A stretch of DNA of 35,519 bases. Origin: a virus. The notes under the pieces are model-generated. The model was not told the origin of the DNA, did no database searches, and saw nothing but the letters and a program-made list of their open reading frames with translations. The position numbers were made by a program, and so were the translations under genes. The DNA lies in the IMG/VR virus record IMGVR_UViG_3300035698_020928, positions 1 to 35,519 of that record; one strand, given 5' to 3'. Shown here piece by piece: positions 25,246 to 31,961 of the stretch (the first letter of the stretch is position 1; each line of letters opens with the position of its first letter).

Positions 25246-25757
25246 AACGGCACCTCATCATTAAGCGTTTTTATTCCAGAGAGCGCTAGAATAGCCGCTG
25301 TCTTTTCTGGGTCATGGGATTGTTGGGGTGTTACATTCTGCCCTACAGCTTGAGCGTCCTCTTTCTTGGTTCCTTCCAGTACCATTCGAACTGTATTAGC
25401 ATACCTCTTGCCATCTTTTTTGCTGATACTGCCCTTGATAAGAATATTAGCAATCTTATAAAGGAAGTTATCCTCTGTCGGCTGATCGCCTTCTTTCAAG
25501 CCGCCAATTTCTACACAAAATCGACTAAAATTGTTTATGGCAATGTAGCGCACCTTTGAATCTTCATGCTCTACGCTGAATCTTTCTTGATGAGTCGCGC
25601 CTTCATAGTCGCCAGGGGTCAATATTTTCCATTTGACTATATGATAATTCCCGTAATTGCTTCTAACATACTCAATATGGTCAACCTGCGCTCGGTATTC
25701 GCCGTCTGGCAATTCTTGAAATTCTTCAACTTTTTGTACTGTAAAATTTAATGACAT
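25242..25757 (-). CDS. Single-strand DNA-binding protein, DUF669 type
   Basis: A 171-residue protein: FQELPDGEYRAQVDHIEYVRSNYGNYHIVKWKIL, then the conserved middle (RFCVEIGGLKEGDQPTEDNFLYKIANILIKGSISKKDGKRYANTV), and a flexible C-terminus ending DEVPF. That acidic-hydrophobic tip resembles the protein-docking end of bacterial SSB. The family is found in phages beside Sak4-like ATPases, as here (12 bp apart). Predicted role: protect single-stranded DNA in replication and recombination. Confidence 0.78.
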   Translation of the reverse strand: MSLNFTVQKVEEFQELPDGEYRAQVDHIEYVRSNYGNYHIVKWKILTPGDYEGATHQERFSVEHEDSKVRYIAINNFSRFCVEIGGLKEGDQPTEDNFLYKIANILIKGSISKKDGKRYANTVRMVLEGTKKEDAQAVGQNVTPQQSHDPEKTAAILALSGIKTLNDEVPF

Positions 25758-25769
25758 TTTTTAATTCCT

Positions 25770-26549
25770 TTAGTTATTGTAAAAATTCAATATATTTGTT
25801 GTTACCTGCTCCCAATCCATAGGCATTTTTGCCGGTAGATTAAAAACGTTCTTTCCGTAATATGTCGGTTCTCCTCTTGTATGCAAAACCCTCCTTTCAA
25901 TACTTTTTGCTTTCCTTTTCCCAAATCCTACGCCCTTTTCATCTTCAAGAATGACATCTTTCATTGCCAAGAAAATGAATTGAACCCAGTTACAAAAACC
26001 AGTGCGCATCTCTTCGTTTATTCGCATGTCGTAACGGTCATATCCTTCGGTCATAGGGTTGTTGGCTAACTTTACCTTCCAATGAGCTGTAAACAGAATG
26101 CTCATGCCCTTAGAATTGCTTAAAGCCTCTAGCTTGGCAACCAAGTCTTTAATATGTTTAGCCCATATACCTGAACTTTTACCGTAGCTTAAATCTTTGT
26201 CGCTATACTTCTTCCCAATATATTCCCCAAGGAATGTCTGCAAAGAGTCGAGAGAATCAATAATAAGACTTTTATAACCATGATCTTGGGTTTGCAATAC
26301 ATTCAGCAGATCGTTAAAATCGTCAAGTGATGTTACTCGGCACTTGGGAGCATCTATGTGACCGCAGTTCCCCTCCATGTCTACAATAATCGGGCTCCTG
26401 GCTGTAGAAAGAAGCGTTGTCTTCCCAACTCCGTTGTCTCCATAAACAATTCCCTTTAATGGGGATACTCTTTTGCCACCGGCAATTTCAAACCCCTTGA
26501 ATATTAAACCTTTTTTAATTTCATTATTCATTTCCGTCATTTTTTCCAT
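25770..26549 (-). CDS. Sak4-like / AAA_24 RecA-fold ATPase
   Basis: A 259-residue P-loop ATPase: Walker A GDNGVGKTT at 37-45, Walker B LIIDS at 95-99, and the family's VDMEGNCGHID segment after strand 2 at 56-66. Such phage proteins act with a single-strand-binding partner in annealing and recombination-dependent replication, and the partner gene follows. ATG 26549 has AAGGA 8 nt upstream and is preferred to ATG 26531. It overlaps the upstream gene by 26 bp. Confidence 0.83.
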   Translation of the reverse strand: MEKMTEMNNEIKKGLIFKGFEIAGGKRVSPLKGIVYGDNGVGKTTLLSTARSPIIVDMEGNCGHIDAPKCRVTSLDDFNDLLNVLQTQDHGYKSLIIDSLDSLQTFLGEYIGKKYSDKDLSYGKSSGIWAKHIKDLVAKLEALSNSKGMSILFTAHWKVKLANNPMTEGYDRYDMRINEEMRTGFCNWVQFIFLAMKDVILEDEKGVGFGKRKAKSIERRVLHTRGEPTYYGKNVFNLPAKMPMDWEQVTTNILNFYNN

Positions 26550-26721
26550 GTATCTTATCCTTTATCGTTTCGTCTTCATCGTAAATGCTTTTGCCAATTT
26601 GCTTAATTGTATTGCGTATATTAACCGGGAACATCCACTTACCATCATCCATAAGGACATTTAGATTTAAATCCCGCTCTCTCTGGCACTCCTCAGCCCA
26701 CCATTCGCTAGTGCCGTCCAT
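26524..26721 (-). CDS. Unknown protein, 65 aa
   Basis: A 65-residue acidic protein (TSEWWAEECQRERDLNLNVLMDDGKWMFPVNIRN) ending DKIHGKNDGNE. It contains IGKSIYDE, encoded by a 21-bp stretch that recurs in the 26997-27182 gene. It overlaps the ATPase gene by 26 bp. No family recognised. Confidence 0.55.
   Translation of the reverse strand: MDGTSEWWAEECQRERDLNLNVLMDDGKWMFPVNIRNTIKQIGKSIYDEDETIKDKIHGKNDGNE
26579..26599. repeat. 21-bp direct repeat, copy 1
   Basis: The 21 bases here are identical to 27133-27153. On the - strand both encode IGKSIY in separate small proteins. Confidence 0.7.
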
Positions 26722-26724
26722 ATA

Positions 26725-26988
26725 TTAGAACCACTTGCTAGAAAGGTGCTCAACGGCCATCCTGAAGCCTTCATTTAAAATTGTCTCTACGCCCTGCTTC
26801 CTTTTTGCTTCGTCCCTGTAATATATAGTCAACATTTTACCATGCTTAATTGCCATTATATCTTTGTTGAAATATGCCTTCTTATTGGGGTCTTGGTTAA
26901 AGTCTCTTACAATATCCATAAAGTGCGAATCCTCAACATCCCTAATCGTCATATCGCTTTTTTCGTATAATTCAATTACATAGTACAT
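26725..26988 (-). CDS. Unknown protein, 87 aa
   Basis: ATG 26988 follows AGAGG. The 87-residue product alternates strands and helices (YYVIELYEKSDMTIRDVEDSHFMDIVRDF, IMAIKHGKMLTIYYRDEAKRKQGVETILNEGFRMAVEHL). No motif is recognised. It is tightly packed in the leftward operon between two other small genes. Confidence 0.6.
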   Translation of the reverse strand: MYYVIELYEKSDMTIRDVEDSHFMDIVRDFNQDPNKKAYFNKDIMAIKHGKMLTIYYRDEAKRKQGVETILNEGFRMAVEHLSSKWF

Positions 26989-26996
26989 ACTAACCT

Positions 26997-27182
26997 CTAT
27001 CTTATATTTTTAATCCTGTTAGCATCATATTTAATTTCATTTATAATTACATCTATTCTTTTTTTGTCTAAGTTGCTGCAATTTTGCAACACCTTTTTAT
27101 TTACCAATTCAGAGTATAGCCTTTCGGTTTTTTCGTAAATGCTTTTGCCAATTGTGTTTTCTAAAGATGCTATCGCTACCAT
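26997..27182 (-). CDS. First gene of the leftward operon, unknown, 61 aa
   Basis: ATG 27182 has GGAG 6 nt upstream. An earlier in-frame ATG at 27209 lies only a few bases after the predicted transcription start and has no ribosome binding site, so I prefer 27182. The helical product (MVAIASLENTIGKSIYEKTERLYSELVNKKVL, DVIINEIKYDANRIKNI) shares IGKSIY[DE] with the gene at 26524-26721. Function unknown. Confidence 0.55.
   Translation of the reverse strand: MVAIASLENTIGKSIYEKTERLYSELVNKKVLQNCSNLDKKRIDVIINEIKYDANRIKNIR
27133..27153. repeat. 21-bp direct repeat, copy 2
   Basis: Identical to 26579-26599. It lies near the start of the first leftward gene. Confidence 0.7.
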
Positions 27183-27219
27183 TCTTATCTCCATTAACTG
27201 TTCATCCACTTACAACTAC

Positions 27220-27248
27220 AATATATTGCACACAAAGAAGGTTGTCAA
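27220..27248 (-). promoter_or_regulatory. Leftward early promoter
   Basis: On the - strand a perfect TTGACA (27248-27243) and TATATT (27225-27220) are 17 bp apart. It should drive the whole 27209-22021 operon. It is back to back with the rightward spanin promoter, and the two -35 regions overlap. Confidence 0.75.
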
Positions 27249-27264
27249 CAAAAATAATTAAATA

Positions 27265-27273
27265 TGTTATAAT
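27265..27273 (+). promoter_or_regulatory. Rightward extended -10 promoter for spanins
   Basis: TGTTATAAT is a perfect extended -10 (TGnTATAAT), which can work with a weak -35. It lies 36 bp before the inner spanin ATG, in very AT-rich DNA. Confidence 0.6.
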
Positions 27274-27309
27274 ATTTTTTTATATTAATTTTTCACAGGA
27301 AATAAAACG

Positions 27310-27585
27310 ATGCTTTCATTTATCACAGACTCTTGGGGAAAAATTTCAGCAATCATAGCGAGTATTTTTTTGATAATTTATACCTATCTTGTTAAAAAAA
27401 ATGCTAGACTGGATGTGCAGAACGAATCTTTAAAGAAAGAGATAGAAGACATAAAATATGACGCAGACAAAATTATTACGATCCAAAAGAAACAAGCAAA
27501 GATTGCGAGTGCTCCCATGCCTTCTCGTGATGATCTATACGGTAAGCTGCTCGACATATCAGTCAGAACAGAAACCAAACATTGA
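27310..27585 (+). CDS. Inner-membrane spanin (Rz-like)
   Basis: A 91-residue protein with an N-terminal membrane helix (about residues 9-28, WGKISAIIASIFLIIYTYLV). A charged coiled coil facing the periplasm follows (NESLKKEIEDIKYDADKIITIQKKQAK), and a conserved-looking PSRDDLYGKLLD end. This is the inner spanin layout. A lipoprotein gene starts inside it in another frame, as with Rz/Rz1. Together they would fuse inner and outer membranes in the last step of lysis. AGGA precedes the ATG. Confidence 0.75.
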   Translation: MLSFITDSWGKISAIIASIFLIIYTYLVKKNARLDVQNESLKKEIEDIKYDADKIITIQKKQAKIASAPMPSRDDLYGKLLDISVRTETKH

Positions 27586-27751
27586 TAATCTGATTATCAA
27601 GTCATTGCCTGAATTTCCCAAGCCTCATGAAGATATGATTCAGGAGCTCAAAGATGCTTGCCCTGATAACAAGTGTATAGCCCTGCATAACTGGCTATGG
27701 AAATTAATTGTCCTTGAAAAACAAATGGCTCTTTATAAAATTGACCAATAA
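27458..27751 (+). CDS. Outer-membrane spanin lipoprotein (Rz1-like), overlapping frame
   Basis: It starts inside the inner spanin gene in a different frame and extends past it. The first 31 residues form a lipoprotein signal: a basic n-region (KLLRSKRNKQRLR), a hydrophobic stretch (VLPCLLVMIYTV) and a lipobox-like T-V-S-C with Cys31 as the lipidated residue. The mature part is rich in Pro and Cys (PEFPKPHEDM, CPDNKC). At about 67 mature residues it has typical o-spanin size. The Thr at -3 is a weaker lipobox residue. Confidence 0.68.
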   Translation: MTQTKLLRSKRNKQRLRVLPCLLVMIYTVSCSTYQSEQKPNIDNLIIKSLPEFPKPHEDMIQELKDACPDNKCIALHNWLWKLIVLEKQMALYKIDQ

Positions 27752-28157
27752 CCTTGCGAAACTCCTGATTCCCTATAAAACCATAAGCTACGCTTCGTTG
27801 AAAGATGAACAGCAGATGTGTGTAGAATTTGCGAACCACTTAAGGCAGTTAACGTTATCTGGTAAGTTCCCATATGTTTGGTTCCACGTAGCTAATGAGT
27901 TTTTGCCCTCTGCGCGTCCTAACTATAGCTTTGATTTAAAGCAAAAGCATATGGGGAAGGTTTCTGGCATTTCAGATTATTGCTTCATGAGTCCTAATGA
28001 TTGTTTCTTTATAGAATTCAAAACTGCTTCTGGTAGGCAAACAGATAACCAGAAGATGTTTGAAGGATGGTGCGACCTTAAGAAGGTGCCATATTATATA
28101 TGCAGGAGCGCGAAAGAGGGGATTGATTTGGTTGAAGGTAGACTCAAATCACTTTAA
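27708..28157 (+). CDS. VRR-NUC nuclease
   Basis: A PD-(D/E)XK-fold nuclease of the VRR-NUC type often carried by phages. The motif is visible as GISDYCF (Asp90) and FFIEFKT (Glu103, Lys105), followed by Gln in DNQKMFEGW. The N-terminal helix EQQMCVEFANHLRQL and VWFHVANE fit the family. The start is uncertain: only TTG codons (27708, 27714, 27741, 27798) precede the domain, and the first ATG (27816) would cut its first helix. It overlaps the o-spanin. Role probably in resolving or trimming replication intermediates. Confidence 0.78.
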   Translation: MSLKNKWLFIKLTNNLAKLLIPYKTISYASLKDEQQMCVEFANHLRQLTLSGKFPYVWFHVANEFLPSARPNYSFDLKQKHMGKVSGISDYCFMSPNDCFFIEFKTASGRQTDNQKMFEGWCDLKKVPYYICRSAKEGIDLVEGRLKSL

Positions 28158-28177
28158 GCAGCAGATTGCAGGAGTGG

Positions 28178-28236
28178 TGTAAGCGGAGAAGATCATTAAC
28201 GTTAAGGAGATTTAATCCTACGTATCTCCGCTTACA
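28178..28236. repeat. 12-bp perfect inverted repeat between convergent genes
   Basis: TGTAAGCGGAGA (28178-28189) and its exact reverse complement (28225-28236) enclose 35 nt that contain the palindrome TTAACGTTAA (28196-28205). It lies between the converging nuclease and beta-barrel genes. No T run follows on either strand, so it is not a standard Rho-independent terminator; it may still act as a bidirectional barrier or protein site. Confidence 0.6.
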
Positions 28237-28252
28237 ATATTTGTGTAACAAA

Positions 28253-28909
28253 TCAAAAAGTATATGTCAACCGTAAAGATGTCGTGCTAATCACAGGGTC
28301 AATCTTTGCTGCTTGGTCTGCAACCTGATAACTGATTGTTTGAGATGTGTTAACGGTATGATCAATGCCAATTCCCCAGTTGTTATTCAATTTATGATCT
28401 GCGCCGAAACCATAAACAGAACCATAGGAATTTGTTTTGATCAAACTTGCGTAGTTACCGGCAAAAGGGTTATGACCTTGGTGGCTTAATCTCCACTGGG
28501 ACTTAAACACACCTGCTTTTGCGTATAACATAAGGTCGTTAACGGAAACGCCTAATTTGAATACTCCGCTTAATGAGTATTTTGTTTGAGCTGTCATCTT
28601 CTCTTGAAAATTTACCCCGTGAACTTGGCTTAAAAGCACGCTGGAATTATTAGATGCAATGTTTGCTTCCAATCCCATGAAAAGAGGCGTTCCTGTAATC
28701 AAGTGGTTAAATCCTACAAATGCCCCTGCGCCTCCGCTATTCTTGCCAGAGTTCGAAGAATAGTTTAATCCGTTAAGAGCTGTTCTGTTGACGTCGGCTT
28801 GTGCGTTAACATTGCCTAACGAAATTCCTGCATACAGACCGTCAGATGCAACAGCTGTAGAAGCGAAAACCACCATTGCAGCAAGTGCTAATTTACTCAT
28901 TTTTATCAT
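28253..28909 (-). CDS. Outer-membrane beta-barrel protein
   Basis: ATG 28909 has AAGGAG 8 nt upstream; earlier in-frame codons lie inside the repressor gene. The 218-residue product has a clear signal peptide (MIKMSKLALAAMVVFASTAVA, cut before SDG). The mature protein is about 197 residues of alternating amphipathic strands (LYAGISLGNVNA, AGAFVGFNHL, YSLSGVFKLGVSV, NWGIGIDHTVN) and ends RLTYTF, with the terminal Phe needed for barrel insertion. This fits the 8-strand OmpA/OMP_b-brl group. It overlaps the XRE repressor gene by 17 bp, so it is likely expressed in the lysogen and could alter the host surface. Confidence 0.85.
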   Translation of the reverse strand: MIKMSKLALAAMVVFASTAVASDGLYAGISLGNVNAQADVNRTALNGLNYSSNSGKNSGGAGAFVGFNHLITGTPLFMGLEANIASNNSSVLLSQVHGVNFQEKMTAQTKYSLSGVFKLGVSVNDLMLYAKAGVFKSQWRLSHQGHNPFAGNYASLIKTNSYGSVYGFGADHKLNNNWGIGIDHTVNTSQTISYQVADQAAKIDPVISTTSLRLTYTF

Positions 28910-29324
28910 TTTCAGTTCTCCTTGTTGATTTTTTAGTACGTTCGACCCTATTGTTTTCAATATAATCAGCAACTCTTCTTATATTCAACAAATCAAGATC
29001 AACCTTTAATTCGTATCTATTGGCATGATTATTGCATAATTCTACAATCTTTTCACGATAATAAAAAGGATCACTTGCAATTATCTCTTTTTCTTTTTTC
29101 GGGAAGTATCCATAAGCATACAAAAGAATGTCGGGTTTTATCTCTAGGGCTCGAGCGATTGCCAAGACATTTTCCGGAGACGGGTTTAATGTGCCGTGCT
29201 CTTTTCTATGAATTCCGTGTATTTGTTTTCCGTTTTGATAGGTTAGCTTTTCGATTGGTATGCCCAATACATTCCTAAATATTTTCATGATAGGCTTGTA
29301 TTTCTTAATTTTAATATCTTCCAT
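28893..29324 (-). CDS. XRE-family repressor
   Basis: A 143-residue protein with a helix-turn-helix of the XRE/Cro-C1 type in residues about 25-75. Typical marks are IHGIHRKEHGTLNPSPENVLAIARALEIKPDILLYAYGYFP. The C-terminal half is charged and may dimerise. It has no RecA-type self-cleavage domain. AAGGA lies about 9 nt before the ATG. It is divergent from the initiator gene across overlapping promoters, the normal place for a lysogeny repressor. Confidence 0.8.
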   Translation of the reverse strand: MEDIKIKKYKPIMKIFRNVLGIPIEKLTYQNGKQIHGIHRKEHGTLNPSPENVLAIARALEIKPDILLYAYGYFPKKEKEIIASDPFYYREKIVELCNNHANRYELKVDLDLLNIRRVADYIENNRVERTKKSTRRTENDKNE

Positions 29325-29346
29325 AATTTATTTGTTCCTTGATTGT

Positions 29347-29428
29347 TTAATAGACAGAAAATAATGTCATGAAAACAATTGCACGTCAAGAAGATTATTT
29401 TTATAAATGCAAAAAAACGGTCTATTAA
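29347..29428. promoter_or_regulatory. Divergent promoter pair with flanking operator half-sites (immunity switch)
   Basis: Leftward promoter for the repressor: TTGACG (29389-29384) and CATTAT (29366-29361), 17 bp apart. Rightward promoter for the initiator: TTGCAC (29379-29384) and TATAAA (29402-29407), 17 bp apart. The two -35 boxes touch at 29384. TTAATAGAC (29347-29355) and its reverse complement GTCTATTAA (29420-29428) lie at the start sites of the two promoters, placed like repressor sites. A small hairpin GCATG/CATGC lies at 29432-29446. Confidence 0.65.
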
Positions 29429-29501
29429 TCGGCATGTTTTCCATGCAATAAAATATTATTATCTGATAATGTTACTATTCTGTTATGAAAGGTCATGTCC
29501 T

Positions 29502-30869
29502 ATGGCTCTCCCTCGGCACGCTATCCACCCTAGGTGCGACACAGTGTCTTCTGTTAATTCAGTGTCCGCTATCAAAGGTGTACTCTCCCAAATAAGGAAA
29601 TCGCCCGCACAGATGCAATCATCATTTTTCAAATACAATATGGCTATCCACAATACACTAAAGTCCAAGTCTGCGGCTTTGTTGTTTTCAGCTTTAGAAT
29701 ATCGTTTCCAAAAAATGCCTCATGGATTTTATAAGTTCATAGCTCCTTGTGAGAATTCATTCTATCGCAAAGGAGATAGTCTGTCGGAAGAGCTTGGAGT
29801 TGGTCGCAGAACGATCCATAGAGCTTTGCAATCTATTTGCACCTCATATGAAAGCAAAAATATTTACTATCAAGCATTAGGTGAATTAGGTGAATTAGGT
29901 GCATTCCAAGGGAAACCTTACTTGAGTTATCGTGACAACAAAACAGGCCAAACTTTCTATTTGAGAGATTATAAAGCTGTAAATTCAGTTCTTAACGGTA
30001 CGTATAAAAGTGACATATATGTCACAAAATGTCCCATGCTGCGTGAGACAAAAATGTCCCATGCTGCGCGAGACAAAATGTCCCATGCTGCGCGAGACAA
30101 AATGTCCCATGCAGACCCCGTGGAACCCGCAGCCAGCAACGCTGAGAACACCCTCTCAGAGAAGACTTTACAAAGAATACCTATCTCTCTATCTCTTTCA
30201 AACGACAATTCGCCCCAGGCAGAACAGCCTAAGGAGGAGAGTGAAATTTTAGTTTTGGTGGAACAGCCGCGGGTCACAATCTCAACCATTGATCAAATGC
30301 TTGTTATTTGGAAGAAGACAGTTTGTCTGGATGGTGAGCCAACCCCCAAGAAGGGGACTGTGGATAACCTTGCTAAGGCATTCATTGAGGTGTTTTCCGA
30401 ATCTTTAACGAAGTGGGGAGAATTTTGTAAACTGGTAGCTTCCTCAAAATATCTGATGGGTGAGACAACCCAGCAATTTAAACTTAACCTGGCTTGGGTT
30501 GCTAAGCCTGAAACCATTGATAAGATCATTAACGGCCATTTTACGACTGGAGATAAAACTAACGTGATTTACTACGAACTTGACCAAATTTCAGACCCTA
30601 ACCCCGTTGTTTTAAAATTCAAGCATGCTTGTTTGGATAAGTTCGGGAAAGGTCGCTACATCAGCTGGATGAAGAATATGCGCATAACTTTGAACGAGAA
30701 CAAAGAGATTGTTTGCGTAGCCCCTACCTCGTTTCACGCAAAGTATGTTGGTGACAATGACCCACTCGGGTTTAGTTATTTTGTTGATCAATTACCAATC
30801 GCAGCAATTGTGTTTAAAGAACCTAACGGCAATGTTGTGGGTAAGATAGCGTCTAGGAATGCAAATTAG
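29502..30869 (+). CDS. Replication initiator protein with internal origin
   Basis: From ATG 29502 it has 455 residues; an in-frame TTG at 29379 lies within the promoter and is not used. Residues 91-109 (GDSLSEELGVGRRTIHRAL) are a winged-helix DNA-binding element, as in phage O-type or plasmid initiators. A linker follows whose codons are the iterons at 30026-30112 (residues about 175-204). The C-terminal part (CLDKFGKGRYISWMKNMRITLNENKEIVCVAPTSFHAKYV) resembles the DnaA N-terminal domain, which recruits helicase. Like lambda O, it appears to carry its binding sites in its own gene. No helicase or primase gene is in the window. Confidence 0.78.
   Translation: MALPRHAIHPRCDTVSSVNSVSAIKGVLSQIRKSPAQMQSSFFKYNMAIHNTLKSKSAALLFSALEYRFQKMPHGFYKFIAPCENSFYRKGDSLSEELGVGRRTIHRALQSICTSYESKNIYYQALGELGELGAFQGKPYLSYRDNKTGQTFYLRDYKAVNSVLNGTYKSDIYVTKCPMLRETKMSHAARDKMSHAARDKMSHADPVEPAASNAENTLSEKTLQRIPISLSLSNDNSPQAEQPKEESEILVLVEQPRVTISTIDQMLVIWKKTVCLDGEPTPKKGTVDNLAKAFIEVFSESLTKWGEFCKLVASSKYLMGETTQQFKLNLAWVAKPETIDKIINGHFTTGDKTNVIYYELDQISDPNPVVLKFKHACLDKFGKGRYISWMKNMRITLNENKEIVCVAPTSFHAKYVGDNDPLGFSYFVDQLPIAAIVFKEPNGNVVGKIASRNAN
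30010..30025. repeat. 16-bp perfect palindrome next to the iterons
   Basis: GTGACATATATGTCAC reads the same on both strands and directly abuts the first iteron. It is a likely part of the origin or a dimer-binding site. Confidence 0.75.
30026..30112 (+). repeat. Iterons: three 24-bp repeats and a partial fourth (putative origin)
   Basis: The unit begins AAAATGTCCCATGCTGCG and ends GAGAC. Copies lie at 30026-30049 (one base different), 30051-30074 and 30075-30098; a partial copy covers 30099-30112. One extra A between copies 1 and 2 shifts the reading frame, so copy 1 encodes KCPMLRET while copies 2 and 3 encode MSHAARDK. Conservation of the DNA across the shift shows that the base sequence is what is kept. 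Iterons inside an initiator gene are the usual sign of a replication origin. Confidence 0.82.
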
Positions 30870-30885
30870 AGCCGCCTAGGGGTCG

Positions 30886-30914
30886 TTGGAGTGTTTATTG
30901 AGGACTTATATATA
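30886..30914 (+). promoter_or_regulatory. Candidate promoter for the right-end early genes
   Basis: TTGGAG (30886-30891) and TATATA (30909-30914) are 17 bp apart in the 209-bp gap after the initiator gene. It is moderate in quality. The rest of that gap is AT-rich with no credible gene. Confidence 0.4.
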
Positions 30915-31078
30915 AATTTCCTTAACGGGCACTCAGTGACGCTCTATGAGAATATTTTATAAATTAGATTTCTGATGTGGTTAATAATTTATTTCATTCT
31001 TTGTGCAATTTATTGTAGACAAGGAAGATAAGGTGTGTTAGTTTTGGTTGTGTGATCTAAAATATTAGAGGTGTGGGA

Positions 31079-31447
31079 ATGGAATTTATTGAGTTAGTTA
31101 ATAAGCGTTCAACAAAAATAGACATTAGGTTTCGTACCTATCTATCTGTTGGAAATAGACCAAATGACCGGTCGCGCTTGCGTCATAGATTTATATTTAA
31201 TCTAGATTTGCTTAAAAAAATTGACGTTAAAGCTGGTGACCGTTTAATTGTCAATCATAATCTAGAAAACAAAATTGTCAAATTTACAAAGTCTAAGGGC
31301 GCTGATGGTTTTAAGATTGTTGGAATTGAAAAAAATAATTACGGACAGATGATTTTGAGACAATTTGTAGAAACAGATATTGGTACGATTCATATTGATC
31401 ATTTTGAAATAGATGAGCCTAATTCATCTATTGTTGCTTATTTTTAG
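31079..31447 (+). CDS. Unknown protein, 122 aa
   Basis: ATG 31079 lies behind GAGGTGTGGGA and is preferred to an in-frame GTG at 31073. The product has a basic N-terminal region (KIDIRFRTYLSVGNRPNDRSRLRHRF) and later beta strands (AGDRLIVNHNLENKIVKF, RQFVETDIGTIHIDHFEID). It is the first gene of the right-end cluster. The pattern of an AGDRLIV strand followed by short strands recalls small DNA-binding swapped-hairpin proteins, but I cannot assign a family. Confidence 0.6.
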   Translation: MEFIELVNKRSTKIDIRFRTYLSVGNRPNDRSRLRHRFIFNLDLLKKIDVKAGDRLIVNHNLENKIVKFTKSKGADGFKIVGIEKNNYGQMILRQFVETDIGTIHIDHFEIDEPNSSIVAYF

Positions 31448-31459
31448 GAAGATGTGGGA

Positions 31460-31729
31460 ATGACGAAAACAAAACCTGATTTAGCTCTTTTGACTGCTGC
31501 TTTGAAAGTTATGGTCGATTTTGAGTCTGATGTGAATAGAATTTCTGATCAGCCCATGGGTGATATAAGTATTGTTGTTAATGATATGAATCGTTTTTTT
31601 GCTAGTTTAAAAAATCATATTAATTCTTTTGACAACCAGTACGGCAAGAATAAAACAATAGAAGTATTTCAAATATTAACTGAAATATCATTCAATAAGC
31701 TTGAAAAAGATGTAATGGGAGTTAATTAG
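31460..31729 (+). CDS. Unknown helical protein, 89 aa
   Basis: ATG 31460 is preceded by the same GTGGGA string as the previous gene's start. The product is helical and soluble (LALLTAALKVMVDFESDVNRISDQ, VVNDMNRFFASLKNHIN, EVFQILTEISFNKLEKDVMG). No motif is recognised. Confidence 0.58.
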   Translation: MTKTKPDLALLTAALKVMVDFESDVNRISDQPMGDISIVVNDMNRFFASLKNHINSFDNQYGKNKTIEVFQILTEISFNKLEKDVMGVN

Positions 31730-31745
31730 ATATAGGACTATCGGG

Positions 31746-31946
31746 ATGTGTAATACTATTAAGTTTAAAGTTGTTGAGTCGCCAATTAGAACCTATCGAC
31801 GCAGGTGTTGTGATTGTGGAAAGTTCTTTTCCTCTACGATAGATCCAAATGATTCTGACATGGCGCGAGGTGAACATGTTTGCAATGTCTGCGCTGAGAA
31901 CTATGATTCAGATTGTGATTGTTTATGTTGTTATTGGACATTTTAA
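31746..31946 (+). CDS. Cys-rich putative zinc-binding protein, 66 aa
   Basis: A 66-residue protein with nine Cys. RRCCDCGKFF gives one C-x2-C-type knuckle, HVCNVCAENY a second, and DCDCLCCYW a third cluster at the C-terminus. Two knuckles about 27 residues apart fit a small zinc ribbon or treble clef. Such proteins in phage early regions often bind host polymerase or nucleic acid; that is inference. Confidence 0.62.
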   Translation: MCNTIKFKVVESPIRTYRRRCCDCGKFFSSTIDPNDSDMARGEHVCNVCAENYDSDCDCLCCYWTF

Positions 31947-31961
31947 CAGAGGATGAGTTAG

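Noticed and set aside
30026-30112. MSHAARDK as a functional protein repeat
   Set aside because: Copy 1 of the same DNA is read in another frame, so the peptide repeat is secondary to the DNA repeat.
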